A program made the position numbers and the translations under genes. Below the pieces are notes generated by a model. The model saw only the letters and a program-made list of their open reading frames with translations. It had not been told where the DNA came from and made no database searches. Below, in pieces: positions 13,000 through 25,630 of a stretch of DNA of 64,000 nucleotides; position 1 is the first letter of the stretch, and each line of letters opens with the position of its first letter. The DNA is from Nymphaea colorata. Lineage: Eukaryota; Streptophyta; Magnoliopsida; Nymphaeales; Nymphaeaceae. Location: assembly GCF_008831285.2 (NCBI RefSeq), contig NC_045145.1:15498802-15562801 (forward strand), written 5' to 3'.

Positions 13000-14350
13000 T
13001 ATCACGCAAAATCCTTTGATGTGGAAATATGGGCCCTCCTCCTGTTTTTTGTTCCCTTTGTTGCTGTTGTCGCTATTATTATTTTTATTATTATCGTGAT
13101 CACCATCTGATCTTCTTTGCCCCTTAAACTATACCTCGCGCTAAAGAAATTGGTGTTTTGGATATCGAAAGATTCGCTTCTGTGATCACCACCGCGTCAT
13201 CGTCATTAAACTATTCCTCACTATCTACTGTCTACTCTCTTTACCGATTAACCACTTATTTATTGCGTTCTTCTTTTCCCCTTCTACCTTTCCTTCCTCC
13301 TTTCCTCTTTTCCTTTTTTATAATCAAGTCTGAGGCCAACTGTTGCAGAAACCCTCGAGGTCAACTGTGGAATGGCGGTTTTCTCAACTTGCGAGTCCGT
13401 CGTGGGGGCCACAGAAGATTTGCCCACTCTTTCTCTATCCCTCTCTTTCTCTCTCTCGACACGAACCCACGCCACGCACGTACACATAAACAACGGGATT
13501 CTAGGGTTTCAGTGTCGGTTTTCATGGCGGACGAGCCTGGAGCTCCGGAGTTCCTTACCTTTGTGTTCCTCAGTTGCTTGTGTTACCGTTTGCTTCCGAC
13601 GTACTTCATTCTGATTGATCGGCTTGTCGCTGTCAAGACATCGTTCCTCCGCGAAAACGCGCCTCTGGCTGGTCGCGAGCGATTCGACATGTTGTGGAAG
13701 CTCTCCCCGTCGAGACAATTTTTGTCGGAGGGAGTCGGTAGAGGGGGATGCTCGTGTTACACGAAGCGGGAGATGGGGTTTCGAGAGATCTGGGGCCGGC
13801 CGTCTAGACAGCACCGACCCTGCATCTTTTTTGTGAAGTTTGCATCCGTCAAAGCTTTCAAGCCAGCCGGATGATGCACTCGCGACTCGATCTGAGCCCA
13901 AGCCATCCCGCCGAGGATCAGGAACCCGGAACATTGGCAATTCAGCTGCACTTTTTGGGCTTTGGGAGATCGTGATTTTCTCCCTTCTGGTTCGAGAAAC
14001 TTTCGACAGATCGGAATGCCATGACTTCTTCTATCTCTTTCAGGAAAGCGCCTTAAAAGAGATTCAAATTCGATCACCTCTCTTGCTTCATGAGCTCCAC
14101 GAGATCGGAATCCCATTCTCGCTCTGATGATCTTAATCCAAAGAAGACCACCAATCATTCTATTCTCCTTCTGATCTCGTCCTCAGAAATCCAACGCCCA
14201 AAACGACTTCAGTATCACGCAAAATCGAAGCGACGAAATGTGGTTTCCAATACCGGAAAAGATTAATTAAGGACTAACCTTATAACCCTAGCTGCTGGAT
14301 CACTTTCCAACTCCAAGATATCTCGGAATCAACTACTTCATAAGGGTTTA
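13000..14350. other. GC-richer leader-like segment with an unrecognised 116-codon frame
   Basis: This segment is richer in GC than its surroundings and looks genic. On the plus strand a CT-rich run (13428-13460) leads into ctagggtttcag, a motif common in plant 5' leaders, and then an ATG in the context ttcatggcgg at 13524. The frame from there runs to a stop ending at 13874 and encodes a product starting MADEPGAPEFLTF. I do not recognise that product, and no downstream exons could be tied to it. It may be a noncoding leader divergent from the receptor gene, a gene remnant, or the first exon of a gene with very long introns. No function is assigned. Confidence 0.25.
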
Positions 14351-16869
14351 ATGATTGCAAGGAATTGGCGAAAAACAGTTTGGTAGGAAACAGAAAAGCA
14401 GTCGATTTAGCGGTATTCTGTTTCGGGATGCCGATCAGAATGACTCGAAGAAAATTCGGTTCCGTTTGGCGGCAATTCTTTTCAGGGAAGAATGTGGGAA
14501 TAATTGAAAATAATTCGCAGGCACGCGATTTTCTTTCTCGTTTTTATGGCTTCCCGCGTAAACCAGAATTCCAAAACGTCAAACAAGGAAAGGAATCAGG
14601 AAGGTTGCCATGCGGAAATGTACTCGGACGTCCCTTGAAAATCTTGTGCCAGTGGAATTCAACTTGGAAAACCCCTACATAGATCCGCACTCTGTTGCGG
14701 AACTTATTGAATTCAGTTTTACATCTCTAGGACCTCTTGAGGATCCTTCAACGATCCTTGTTGTTGAATTCAACTTTATAGAGGTTGTAGACATTTTCTA
14801 AGTGCCAATAATGTGCTTCAAGTAAATTTATGAAATATTAGAACTAATGTTTTATGAATCTAGTATAATCTTTCAAGCACCTCAGAGAGTATCCTTATTA
14901 TCAAACAATTTATCATGTTCTGCTTATCATTCTTTTAGTTGGCAAACAGTGACAAACACAACAATTAAGTTAAAGGATATACTATAAATCTATCAAAGTC
15001 TTAAAGTAAAGCAAAATCTTAAGCATATAAGAGTATGGTCTTGACGGTTTTTTTTTGGCAATTTCTCCTAAGAAAAACACTTGAAAAAAAAAAAAGACGA
15101 TGATCACGAACTTTTAGACATACAAGTCCGAAAAATCAACAACTCGATACCAAAACATCTTCAATCGGTACGCTCTCATACAGCAAACTCCAAAGTCGAC
15201 ATCATGAAGTTAAAAAAAAAAAAAGTTAGGTGTATTTAAGTGAAACCGCATTTAAAGTATGTTTGATTGAATAACTTAGCCTTCCTCCCACGGACGGTAT
15301 TGTGCATCAAAGAAATTTACTTCTGTTCGTACCGTTTTCCCCTTCAACGTCAAACACAGAGGAAACTTTACCTTGTGTTTTTCATTGATTTTGGGAAAAA
15401 TTCCCACGCAAAAAGTCAGGCCTAGAGAGGACCGACTCAAACACCGTTTAAGTAGAAATTTGAGACTCTGCCAGTGCAAATGCACAGTAGAACTTACTCC
15501 CTTTTGGATCCTAGAGTCAAATTGGATCAGATGTGGACCCGAATTGGAACTTGTAAGGATCGGATCACAGGCTGGTGGTCGCACGATTGCAGTGCACTTT
15601 CCCAGCAAGTGGGGTCAACATATTCTTTGGGGTCCCAGGTTAATGAAAACATGGGGCGAATTAGATTTGGATCGGATTTGATGCTGTCAAAAATGTCAAA
15701 GTCGTCGCTTTATGGAGGGACCGTTTGAGATCTTGGACGCATCTCGAGATTTGAAAATATTTGGAGTTAGGTTTGATGATAAGGACATTTTTGTTTTATC
15801 CGCAGTTTTTGCTTTGAAGGTTATTACTTTTATATGCTGAAAGATTTGGTACGGGTAAAGAGAGGCCCGAGAATTCTTGAAGTTGCGGAAGGTGAAGGAT
15901 CCGATAAAGGCAACGTCTCTTGAGATAATTTATTAGGAACTCCTTTATACCATTGACTTTATTTTGATCCAATTTGGAAAGCTTAGCTACCACCCTTTTT
16001 TTTTTTTCCCCCTAAAACTTTATATCAATTAGTAACCAAGATAATCTAGAGTCCATGAAAATCTCCATAATCTTAAATACAAAACTAAACTTTGAACATT
16101 AAAAAGTAATAAGAAATGATATGTTAAGATTCCAATGTTAACTTCAAGTTTACGTCTAAAAGATCTTAATATTAAAGCTTTCTTAGACAAGCTTAATCTT
16201 AGAGACGTGATCTATGGAGCTGATTAGATGAATTAGATAAATGAATCTAATTGTTTTACATGAGGGGTATCTTCATAATGTTACAAGTTATTTATAAACT
16301 TTTTGTGAATCAGAAAGGAAAGTTGTTTTCGAAATTTCTTCAATTGATTTTCCTTTGTTATGGAAGCAAGCCTGGAATATATCCTGGAAAACCCTAGTCT
16401 GGTGTGGACACTGCATACGGCTTTTTTCTAGTAAACTGTTAGAAACCCCAGCTTTTATTGAATAGAAAAGGCAACATGACATGCAATTGAAGTTTGATAT
16501 CAAAAAGCAATCAAATGAGAGGTGACATTGAATTTGCCCAGAAGGGACAAGTCTCATGAACATTTATTTTTCTTGGCGAGCAACCCAAGAAATTTTGGTT
16601 AATTTCTTTTTGCAGAATAGTCTACTTTGTTCTAAAAGTATTTGAAACAAAAAAGAGCGTATGGAAAATCAGTTAGACGAATCTTAGATCCAAGAATCTA
16701 ATTCCATAGCATTGTACCTTTAACCTATGGTTTTGGCAAGCTATGGATTGGAAAATAATGGATATAAGATTACCATCATGTCTCAAATCCTCGATAATCA
16801 AGTCAGAGGAAAGAGTCTGACTTGAGATTTATGAATCTCAAGATGCAAAGTTTACAAATCCATTAAGCT

Positions 16870-17084
16870 ATGTTTGATAGCCTCGGATCTTAGATTCCTT
16901 GTTGATTCCATCCACATTAGGTTAAATGCACATCTTAAATAAACAATGGATTTCTCAACTGGGGATCTCAAATTTGTATTACCTTGAGAAAACCACATAT
17001 TTGTGGTCCAAGGGGTAAGGGGTCTGATCATAGATCCATGGTCCTATGGTAGCCTCGGATCTGAGATCCAAGACTATCAAACAT
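16870..17084. mobile_element. MITE-like element with ~27-bp terminal inverted repeats
   Basis: The left terminus begins atgtttgatagcctcggatc. The reverse complement of the right terminus begins atgtttgatagtcttggatc. The inverted repeat spans about 27 bp with four mismatches. The element is 215 bp and noncoding. No clear target duplication flanks it, so the superfamily is open. A related but less symmetrical sequence, with the same ggatct and ccgag motifs, lies near 20330-20540. Confidence 0.6.
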
Positions 17085-18076
17085 TGTAATCCTTGTACCT
17101 TTCAAACATAAGATTTCAAATTCTTGTTAGAGACAAAGGATCTAGAATCTTAAATTACTTAGAATCCAAAGTTCGATAAAAGTAGGACGGTCCTAAACGA
17201 GAGAATCAATAGGAAGTTAGGACTTATCCAATTGACAATGTGATATGGATCCAGTATGCAGATTTACATCCGAAACAAATGCAGATATAGTATATCGAGA
17301 CTGAATCAAATCCAGATATAGTAGTCTTATAATTTAAGTTCAACTCAAGAAGAATCCAAAAAAATTGCTTCCTTTGTTAGAATCAACCTATAAAAATTGA
17401 TTTAAAGCAATTCACAAAAAGAGGTGCTATTCATATTAAACTAGTCTCAATCATGGGGACTTTATAATATCTAGACCTGATCCAGGTCCGAGCCATTCAC
17501 ATGATCAGCTCTATAGTCTGTAAGCCCTTTTAAAAGTGGGTCAATTGAGGGACCACGGTAATCAATTCCTTGATGGCACCAAGTATGTCTGGGCTTGGCC
17601 CGGTCCATTCAAGACAGTATCTTTGCGAATCCTCCTGCATTGTTTGTACCACTGAGAGTATATAAATGCGATCCGTCTGATGGGTCGGTTGGCCCTTCTT
17701 CAAGTGCAAGAGTTGGCCGTGTCAATGTGGAACACTAAGACGCAGACCGGAGCTTGGCTCGACGACTGGGTCCGAGCTGCCAAAGAAATGTTTCAAGGTT
17801 TTTGGCTAGCTAGAACATCTCAAGGCAAAGCTCGGCTCGACTCGGTTACTCGTTCCAACTTGTGCAAGTGATCCAAGTATGCGTTGATCTGGCCAGCTAA
17901 GTGGGTTCATCGGTTTGTTCTGGGTAACTTAGGTACTTTGAAACACAACGCACCAAGTGTGAGATTGGGAGAATGCTAAGCTGCTGGATCTTGAGTTGGC
18001 TTGGCTGTAGAGAACCGTTCAAGCGTCAAAGTTGTTCTTCACTTTCGATGGTTGTTGGCATTTTTGATGTTTAGCT

Positions 18077-18308
18077 GTTTGATGCACAAGAAAAATACTG
18101 TGCAAGGTGGATTTTTTTTTTCCAAGTTTGTACGGCTTACCCTGCACCATCAAACAGAAGAAATTTTACCATGCACTTTTTCTTTGAAATGAGAAAAAAT
18201 TCCCACGCAAAAAGTTGGACCTCTCCAAGTCCAACTTTTTTCCACGAAAAAATCTCCCTGCCATACAATGGTAATTTTGCCGTGCATTTTTCTTCACGTG
18301 CATCAAGC
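18077..18308. mobile_element. Foldback MITE-like element with long imperfect inverted repeats
   Basis: The left arm starts gtttgatgcacaagaaaaat. The reverse complement of the right arm starts gcttgatgcacgtgaagaaa, and the similarity continues for about 40 bp with gaps. The element is about 230 bp, AT-rich and noncoding. Its interior phrase aaaattcccacgcaaaaagt also occurs near 15393. The region around 24520-24730 has similar but weaker ends. Precise edges and target duplication are not clear. Confidence 0.55.
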
Positions 18309-19095
18309 GGGGCCTTAGGAAAAAAATGGCAAAAAAAAAAACGAAGGAAAGAAAGGAAATGCTTTAAAATGGCAGAGCACATGAAGCGTAGGTCGTACTT
18401 CCACACATGATCTTTTGTGAAATTTGATACTCTTTTAGGATCTATGGCTACTTCAAGACATAGGTGGACCTATAATACAACCATCAACTAGAATGAGTAG
18501 TATGATACTATTATCATTTGTACGAGAATTGAATTGACAACTTGGCTTTCATCCATCAGCGCCGCTAGCTACGGTATGACCGAGACTGACTGCTAGAGTT
18601 TTCAAAAAAGCTTGCACATGGGTTGGATCAGATGCAAAGATGTTTATCGATTTTAGCTATATAAGATCCAAGTTCAGCTAAACTACATATACGTGTGTGT
18701 GTATAAGAAATGGGTTAAATCAATCTTATTTTGAGATTGGTTTTCCTAACTACCTAAATTAACTGAGATGATATTGGTTTTTTCTTTTTAACTGTTACTT
18801 GACATCAAAGGGCAAAAAACACTGTCTAGAATGTGCCATACCGAATAATTTCTTCTTCTTCTTTATTCTTTTCTCTTTTTAGGTCTTGCGATGAACCTAC
18901 CAACTTTTCCCAAGGGCCCTTCGATAGGCTGGAAATGATTTCTCAACCTATTCTCTCTCTTATTTCTTTCTCGTTTCTTTTTTTTCTTTTCTCTTTTTTG
19001 GTGCTCATGCTTTCCTATGTAAATATAAAACCACGTAAGTTTTTTTGATTTTTTTCTACACTCCTTAAAGGTCATTTGATCAAGTACAAAGTGCC

Positions 19096-19197
19096 AGTGT
19101 TTAATAAACCTACCTTAAAATTGGAGTACATTCATGAAATACTTAAATATATATCCTACGAACATATCCCAACTTTGTGGTAGATTTATTAAACACT
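19096..19197. repeat. Small foldback with 19-bp inverted arms
   Basis: The arm at 19096-19114 (agtgtttaataaacctacc) is the reverse complement of 19179-19197 with one mismatch. The 64-bp spacer is AT-rich. The structure resembles a short MITE or a hairpin; no target duplication was resolved. Confidence 0.6.
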
Positions 19198-19623
19198 CGT
19201 CACATATCTGAGTAGTGTTCCTTTTCTCTGGATTAAGAAAGGAATTTTGTCGGCGGTGAGTGTGATGCCCTACATGGTTAGGCTGCAATATGATAACGAA
19301 GCGAGAATGAGAATTGAAAAAGACATCTTTATATAGGTGATCTTTCATTAACATTCATGATTTGTTCTCTTAAGAACATTCACATAATTTAAATTGTGTT
19401 CCATTCTGTGGGTTGCGTACAAAATTAGTGGGCTGATGTAGGAGCGCAAGTAGATCATATCTGCATCAACTAAATGCATAACAAATTGAATCTTTTAGGT
19501 TGAACTTTACCCTAGAATCATTGCCAAACCTATGCAATTCACAACCAACCTACAATTTATATCATTTAACAAATCCACGGCCCAGTTGCGCACTTGCCCG
19601 GCCCCAGATAAGCCTTGCACTTA

Positions 19624-20020
19624 CGAATGTCAACGGACCGGATTCGAATCAGACATACCCTTCAGGTATTCACATGTTCATATTCTAATTTAGATTCGAT
19701 TACAAACAAAAAAATGTCATATCCAAATCCAAAGTCCAATTTCACAATCGGAATCTGCTTTTTACATTTCTATCCGAATTTCGAACTGAATGTGGTCGAT
19801 TTTCAAATATAAGAACATTGGATATAGGATATTTATTTAAAACTAAATCTGATTCGAACTCGATCCGATATTTATGCATATGAGAATCGAAATCTGGTCG
19901 GACGGACGTCGTTTCTTAAATCTGAGCCTGATCCGATTTCTTAATCATATATTCATCATCCTCATTTTTTTTTTTTTGAAATGGTTCAATCCATTCCAAA
20001 TCGGATGTATTGACATCTCT
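19624..20020 (+). repeat. Dispersed repeat copy A of an inverted pair
   Basis: An AT-rich noncoding repeat of about 400 bp that begins aatgtcaacggaccggattc and ends tattgacatctct. Read on the opposite strand, 21352-21772 is homologous to it along nearly its whole length. Shared blocks include gatttcttaatca, attttcaaa, ggatatttat and the terminal ttgacat. The ends of the unit (atgtcaa and ttgacat) are inverted relative to each other. A partial end with ttgacatccctaag is also present at about 39880-39897. Confidence 0.65.
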
Positions 20021-21302
20021 ACTTGCAGTAAAATCATGACTTTGGTATGCGGGTTGCAGCAATTTTTTGGTGTATTGTATTCGGTTTCAAGGCAACTGTC
20101 TACCTACTTAAGTGTCTTGGATCTGAGTGATTTGTATAATGGCAAGGTCACAGACACTAATGACTTTCGAAGCACTAGACAGTATTCTAACATTGTTTGA
20201 GGAACCCTAGATGTAGCTGAAGCAAAAGGTGTTTATGTTGATTTTAGTGTTTGATTACTACGCGTGGGTGTGATTTTAGTGGAACTCATCTTAAATTTAT
20301 AGTTTGTTCAAAACTTAGTTTTGGTAATCGTGAAGTTGAGATCTTCGATATTCCTCAAATCCATGGATCTCAACTAAGGGAAAGGGCTTAAATTATGATC
20401 CACAGATATAAAAATGAAAGGATTAGAAATCCACTTATCTTTCTAGAAACCAAGGATCTAAAATCTAAAAAGATATATCCCCAAGATCTCAAATCACTTC
20501 GAATCTTAAATCCGAGATAATCAAGCTCACGCACTCATAGTTATGTTTATTTTGATTTTGATATTTGGTCTGCTGTTGGATCTTGTTCATCGTCCATTGG
20601 TACTGGACAGCTCGATCCCTCCGTCCGGAGCGTCCGGACCACGATGGAGAGTGCTTCGTTTCCTTTATAAGGGCCAAGAAAATGTCTTCCTGTCAATATA
20701 AAGGCACGTAAAGATGAACACATTTGTTTCTTAAAGCTAAACATGAATTTCGATTCCTTGACGTTTTGTTCTTCAAGTTCGTTGAATTGTGAATTTATTC
20801 TATGATAAATGAATCGAGAAATTTGATGGACATGATTTTTCGTAGTCGCAAAAAACAAGTTTTTTCCCATAAAAACGTAAAAAAAAACACTATAAATTAA
20901 TTAGCCGTTTAAAACTAAAAAAAAACTGTTTTTTAAAAAAATGTTAAAATAAAAAATGCAAAAAACACATTTTTTTCTCATTTTTCCTTTTTGTTATTGC
21001 CAAACTGTTTTTTTTTTCGTTTTCTAATTTTTATGTTGCAAATCTACTAATTTTTTTTTATGTTTGTCTTAGTAGTTTCTCACTTATTTTATTTTCTCCT
21101 TATTTTTAGCTCTTTTATTTTTTTAAATTTTACCACATTTTTAATCATTTTTTCAATTTCATCAGCTATTGATTCCGTGGGCATCAATTCTTTGTGCTAA
21201 CTGACGCACCTTCTTCAAGGCAAAAAAGTTCTCAGCTTCTGGTTCCTTATTCTAACTCATTACCAATCGCCTCATTCATGATAAATTGGCCCCTTTTTTT
21301 TG

Positions 21303-21848
21303 GTTGACGAGTGAGATTATCTCATTCTCATGAAATCAGGTTGGGGGTCTCTAAGGATGTCAATATATCTTATTTGAATTTGATATTCGACCGAACCGAT
21401 TCGAAAAAATACGAAAAAAAAAATTAATATCTGATTAAGAAATCAGATGAGATTCAGATTTAATAAATGACATCCGATCAGATTGGATTCGGGTATACAT
21501 AAATATCCCATCTGATTCTGATATGGATTCAGATCGGGTTCATTTTTAGATAAATATCACATATCTAATGCTACTACATTTTGAAAATTGGCAAAATTCG
21601 GTTCAAAATTCGAATTTGGATTCAGATATGAATATGAAGATCAGATTTGGATTGTAAAATCAGATTTGAGATTTGGATTCGAATATGACTTTCTTGTATT
21701 TGAATCTGAATATGTGAATATCCAAAAATGCGGATATGATTAAAGGTATGTCCGATTCTGTTGTCATCCCTAGTGATCCCTTCTATTAAAGTGAAAAAGA
21801 ATCAAAATGAGATAATCTCGATGAGATTATCTCATTCATTCGTCAAGG
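21303..21848. mobile_element. MITE-like outer element with dispersed repeat copy B nested in it
   Basis: The left flank (21303-21335, ttgacgagtgagattatctc) and the reverse complement of the right flank ending near 21848 (ttgacgaatgaatgagataa) share tgacga and gagattatctcat motifs. They appear to be the two termini of a small element. Copy B of the ~0.4 kb dispersed repeat sits between them, suggesting insertion of one element into another. Target duplications could not be resolved, so the nesting is an inference. Confidence 0.4.
21352..21772 (-). repeat. Dispersed repeat copy B, inverted relative to copy A
   Basis: The reverse complement of this stretch aligns by eye with 19624-20020 over most of its length. 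The plus-strand ends are aaggatgtcaatatatc and ttgtcatcccta. The interior is full of gattcagat-type phrases (ggattcagat, cagattgg). The two copies face each other across about 1.33 kb. It is noncoding. Confidence 0.65.
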
Positions 21849-24753
21849 TGCTAAAGCAAAGGAGTTCATTCATGAGTTTAGAACCTCACCTTTAAACAAT
21901 TGAAAAGTCGGTCGAAATCAGATCTTGGACACAGTAAAAACGACAAAAAAACCGCACACCAGATTTGACTCGCCTCGGCGCATAGCCATCACCAACAACG
22001 AAGCAAATATGAAAATATAGTTGACCAAATCTTCAACAACTATTCAAGACATTGGATCCAAGTGGGATTCTAATAAGAACTCCTTTATGGTGTATAATGG
22101 TGCTTTTCTATGTTTAAACATTAATTAGTTATAGCCACTAGTGAGAAATTGTCTAGGCATTCTTAGCCAGTCGCATTATGCTTAATATAATAGTTTATAT
22201 GTCAGCCGCATATCTAGTACCTAAACAAGCATCACATCATGCATTGGACCATAAATTTCATGCATGATAACGACTATTTTCTTCTTTATAGTTTAAAAGA
22301 AAAGAATACACAAGTGAATTTGCTTATTAGATACAACCTCTTTTGTTTGGGAGAAGGTGCGGCTAATGCTACAAGACTTCTTCTTGGATATAATCTCTTG
22401 ACATCATTCAAGTTAAATAAGTTTAGCCGTATTTTTCGGGATGCACCAAAGTGGATTAACCGCTTAAATTAAAAAGGAAGCATCTCGCCTTTCACTCGGT
22501 TATAATTTAATGCATTGATTGATGACAGAGGCGACCTTTCATTGTGCGCCAATCTCTTTTTATAACAATTTGAAGGAACACCGATTATTATTGTATGCAT
22601 GAATTCTTTACTTTCAACTTGCACTTTTGAAGTGGGTATGTGTTATTACTTACGAGCATAGCATAGCTGGTCCGGCAGGTGCATGGTCGGTTCAATTCCC
22701 ATGGTTAGTACTTTCTTGGGACTGCACTGCAAACGGTGGGATAACGACAGTCAGGTCCTCGATGCAGCCCAAGATCCTAGAGGTGAAGGGAACGGAGGCT
22801 TTCGGGGTTCTTTCCTGTGTACGATGGGTTGTTAATCTCTTGCTGAACCGGGAAGTGGATTTGCATTAGATCTCTAGTGCTGTATCTATGAAGGTGAAGG
22901 TTTCCCAGGGAATCAAGCAATTTGAGGTTGAGAAAGACTCCAAGAAAACTTTGTAGGCCGTTTTCATGATGCTAACAGATGTCGCCAACCTGGTTTTACA
23001 TTTAGAATTAGAACAACAGTTGATTTGGAAGATAAAGTTTGGACTTTGGCCTACTTCGATTACTGCTGCGCAATTAATTTTCTTTCTTGCCAACAATGGT
23101 CTTGTTAATTAACTAACAGGTTAAGTGGGTCCACCTAGCTTGAAGATGGACGAATCTGTGGATCTATTTTAAAATTTTTAGCCGATGTTATCGAAATTTG
23201 GTTTCTAAATTGAATCTGGTAGCAGAAAGATTCAGAGAATCACATGTTACGTAAAATATGGACTATGAGTCTACATGTTCTCATTTTCATATTGATTTCT
23301 GCTGCATGTCGCCGGCACTCTGTTCGGGCATCTCGAGAACATTGATCTAAGATATAAAGAGCCCTTTGATTTTGTTAAATCTATGTGTCTCAACCAGAAA
23401 AACTTTTCTTTTTTTTGTTAATCCCCAAGTTGAGGCAAAACAGAGTTCATTTTATAAGCGACCTCTAGTTATCTTGAGTTTTGTTCAATCGCCGTTACCT
23501 AATGTATTGTATCGAAACACAAAATTTACTTTATTCTATAACATTTATATAATTCACAACTTTCCGTAGTTTGTCTAGACCATGAAATGGGTTTATGGTA
23601 TTTAAAAAGCACTTGCGTATCATTTACGTTGCTCCGTCAGATTCAGGAGGTGCTTAAGCCGTTCCATTTAAATTATTAAAAATGTTGACCTTGGCAATTA
23701 ATTTGAAATGACTAGATACGTAAAGGAAGAAGTTGAATTTGTCAGCAGCCACAAAGTAGAACTAGGGGAATCAAGATAAACATGAACATAAAATAAAATA
23801 AAACCTTAGAATGTGCTTCCATTGATGGTACTCGTTTTTTTTTATGGCAGAGCCGCCGCATTCAGATCCCAATTTTGACCATTTGTTTCCCAGCATCTCA
23901 TGTGTGTGTCTTAAATGTTGTGAAAATGTTGAAAAACTACAAGAATTTTTTTAAATTTAGTGAAAGGTGGCTAGCTTTTTTTTAAGGTTCAGTGTCAAGA
24001 GAAAAGTTTTTTCCGACTTTAGGCTTGCGGACACATAAAAGACACATTGCCTGTTTGATTCATGTGAATGCTACTCTCTTAAACCATAAATAATGATATT
24101 ACAACACTGTAGTTGATAGATGCACTGTATATCCACTCAGGTCCAAATGTAAACCATGCCCTTGAAAATAATGCTGTCAGGTGGGGCAAACACCTAGAAC
24201 TGTCGCTAGGAAATGCGACCGGCAGCTCCCGACTGTAGTGGGGGATGGGGCGGCACGAATAAGGGACCACGAATAGCTCACCAGGTGTCCAACGCCTACT
24301 CGGACTGGCACAAAGTGGGTCCCACAGTGAAGTGGGTTTGTGCTAATGGATCAGTCTATTAACCCGGATCTAGATTTAGCAGCGAAACCTAGATTCTGCT
24401 GGATCTTACTGAGTCCGTCTCAAACTCATTCCTTGATCGATCCCCCAATTGTTCCATCTGGAGGTTTTTATTTCGTGGCCGAACAAGAATGCTCTTGTTC
24501 TGCCGTCCACCTTTAGGCCTAGTTTGATGTACAATGATTTTAGCATGCATCCGGAAAACTTGCTGTTTTTGTATGGCTTTTTATTTTCAAATCAAACACA
24601 AGGAAATTACTCTGCCGAATTCGATGGATCAGGGTATTTTTACCCTGGAAAAAAGTTGACGTGAGGGGGTCCAACTTTTACCATTTACCACTCAAAATTT
24701 TACCCTGCTATCAAATGGAACCTTAAGTAGAGGCTGTGTTTGTTCTTCTTGTT

Positions 24754-24801
24754 ATGGGAACACTGAACATGCAGTTCATGGGAACACTGAACATGCAGTT
24801 C
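24754..24801. repeat. Perfect 24-bp tandem duplication
   Basis: The 24-bp unit starting atgggaacactgaacatgca occurs twice head to tail with no mismatch (24754-24777 and 24778-24801). The flanks carry tgtgtttg on the left and caaacaca on the right, so the duplication may sit inside a small inverted-repeat element. Confidence 0.85.
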
Positions 24802-25368
24802 ATAGCAAACACACTCTAAGAGCTCTCATTTGGAACGAAGTTTTTAAATACATGATTCGTCAAAGTTTATTGTTTATTGGCCCCAGTGACTGACAGATTT
24901 CAATGTTTTAGGTTGTCTTGCTCAACCATTTATTGTCTACAGAGTTGGTTAAGGATGAACCCAACTTCCAATGTAATATTTTTCACATAAATTTACATTT
25001 CCTTAGTTCACCATAATTCGACATTTTGATAACTATCCATTTTGAAATGTTTTGAAATAATCACGTACACATATTGAAAAAACTGTTTTCTCGCTGCTAA
25101 TAGTATTTTTTCTATTATTAAACTAATTTACCATGAAAAACGTATTTATATTGTTTAATATGATTAAAACAACCGAAACTTTTATGCCACAAGTGGCTTA
25201 TTTGTTTTCCCTGACAAAATGATACATAGTAAAGATCAATATTCTACTGGCAATTAAAGCACGTTTGCATAGTCTCATGCATGAACTACCACTAGACATT
25301 AACTGAACAATTTGAACCGAACATGAAACATATTTTAATAACTAATTTAATATCTGCTAGTAGATTGA

Positions 25369-25481
25369 CTCCACCCTTTAACCATTTAATGATCACTCAT
25401 GCATCATTAAACATATAGAACTATTGAATACAAATAATAGACCTGAACTAGGTTTAATCATGCTACATATAGGTGTCCCCA

Positions 25482-25519
<38 letters not shown>

Positions 25520-25630
25520 AATGGGGGCTCCACCCTTTGACCATTTAATAATCACTCATACACACCATCATTAAACATGTAGAACTATTGAATACAAATA
25601 ATAGACCTGAACTAGGTTTAATCATGCTAT
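25369..25630. repeat. Duplicated ~100-bp block separated by (TA)n
   Basis: The block at 25369-25465, starting ctccaccctttaaccattta, recurs at 25528-25630 with few changes. Shared parts include actattgaatacaaataata and ctgaactaggtttaatcatg. A (TA)n tract lies between the copies and another follows the second copy, suggesting duplication by unequal exchange or slippage at the microsatellite. Noncoding. Confidence 0.8.

Noticed and set aside
13158-13874. A 238-codon frame as a complete protein
   Set aside because: The part before the ATG at 13524 is Ser/Leu/Tyr-rich and overlaps leader-like CT-rich sequence. No domain is recognisable, so only the 13524 frame is mentioned, with low confidence.
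22691-22702. ggttcaattccc, resembling a tRNA T-arm
   Set aside because: The preceding 60 bases do not form acceptor, D and anticodon arms, so no tRNA is called.
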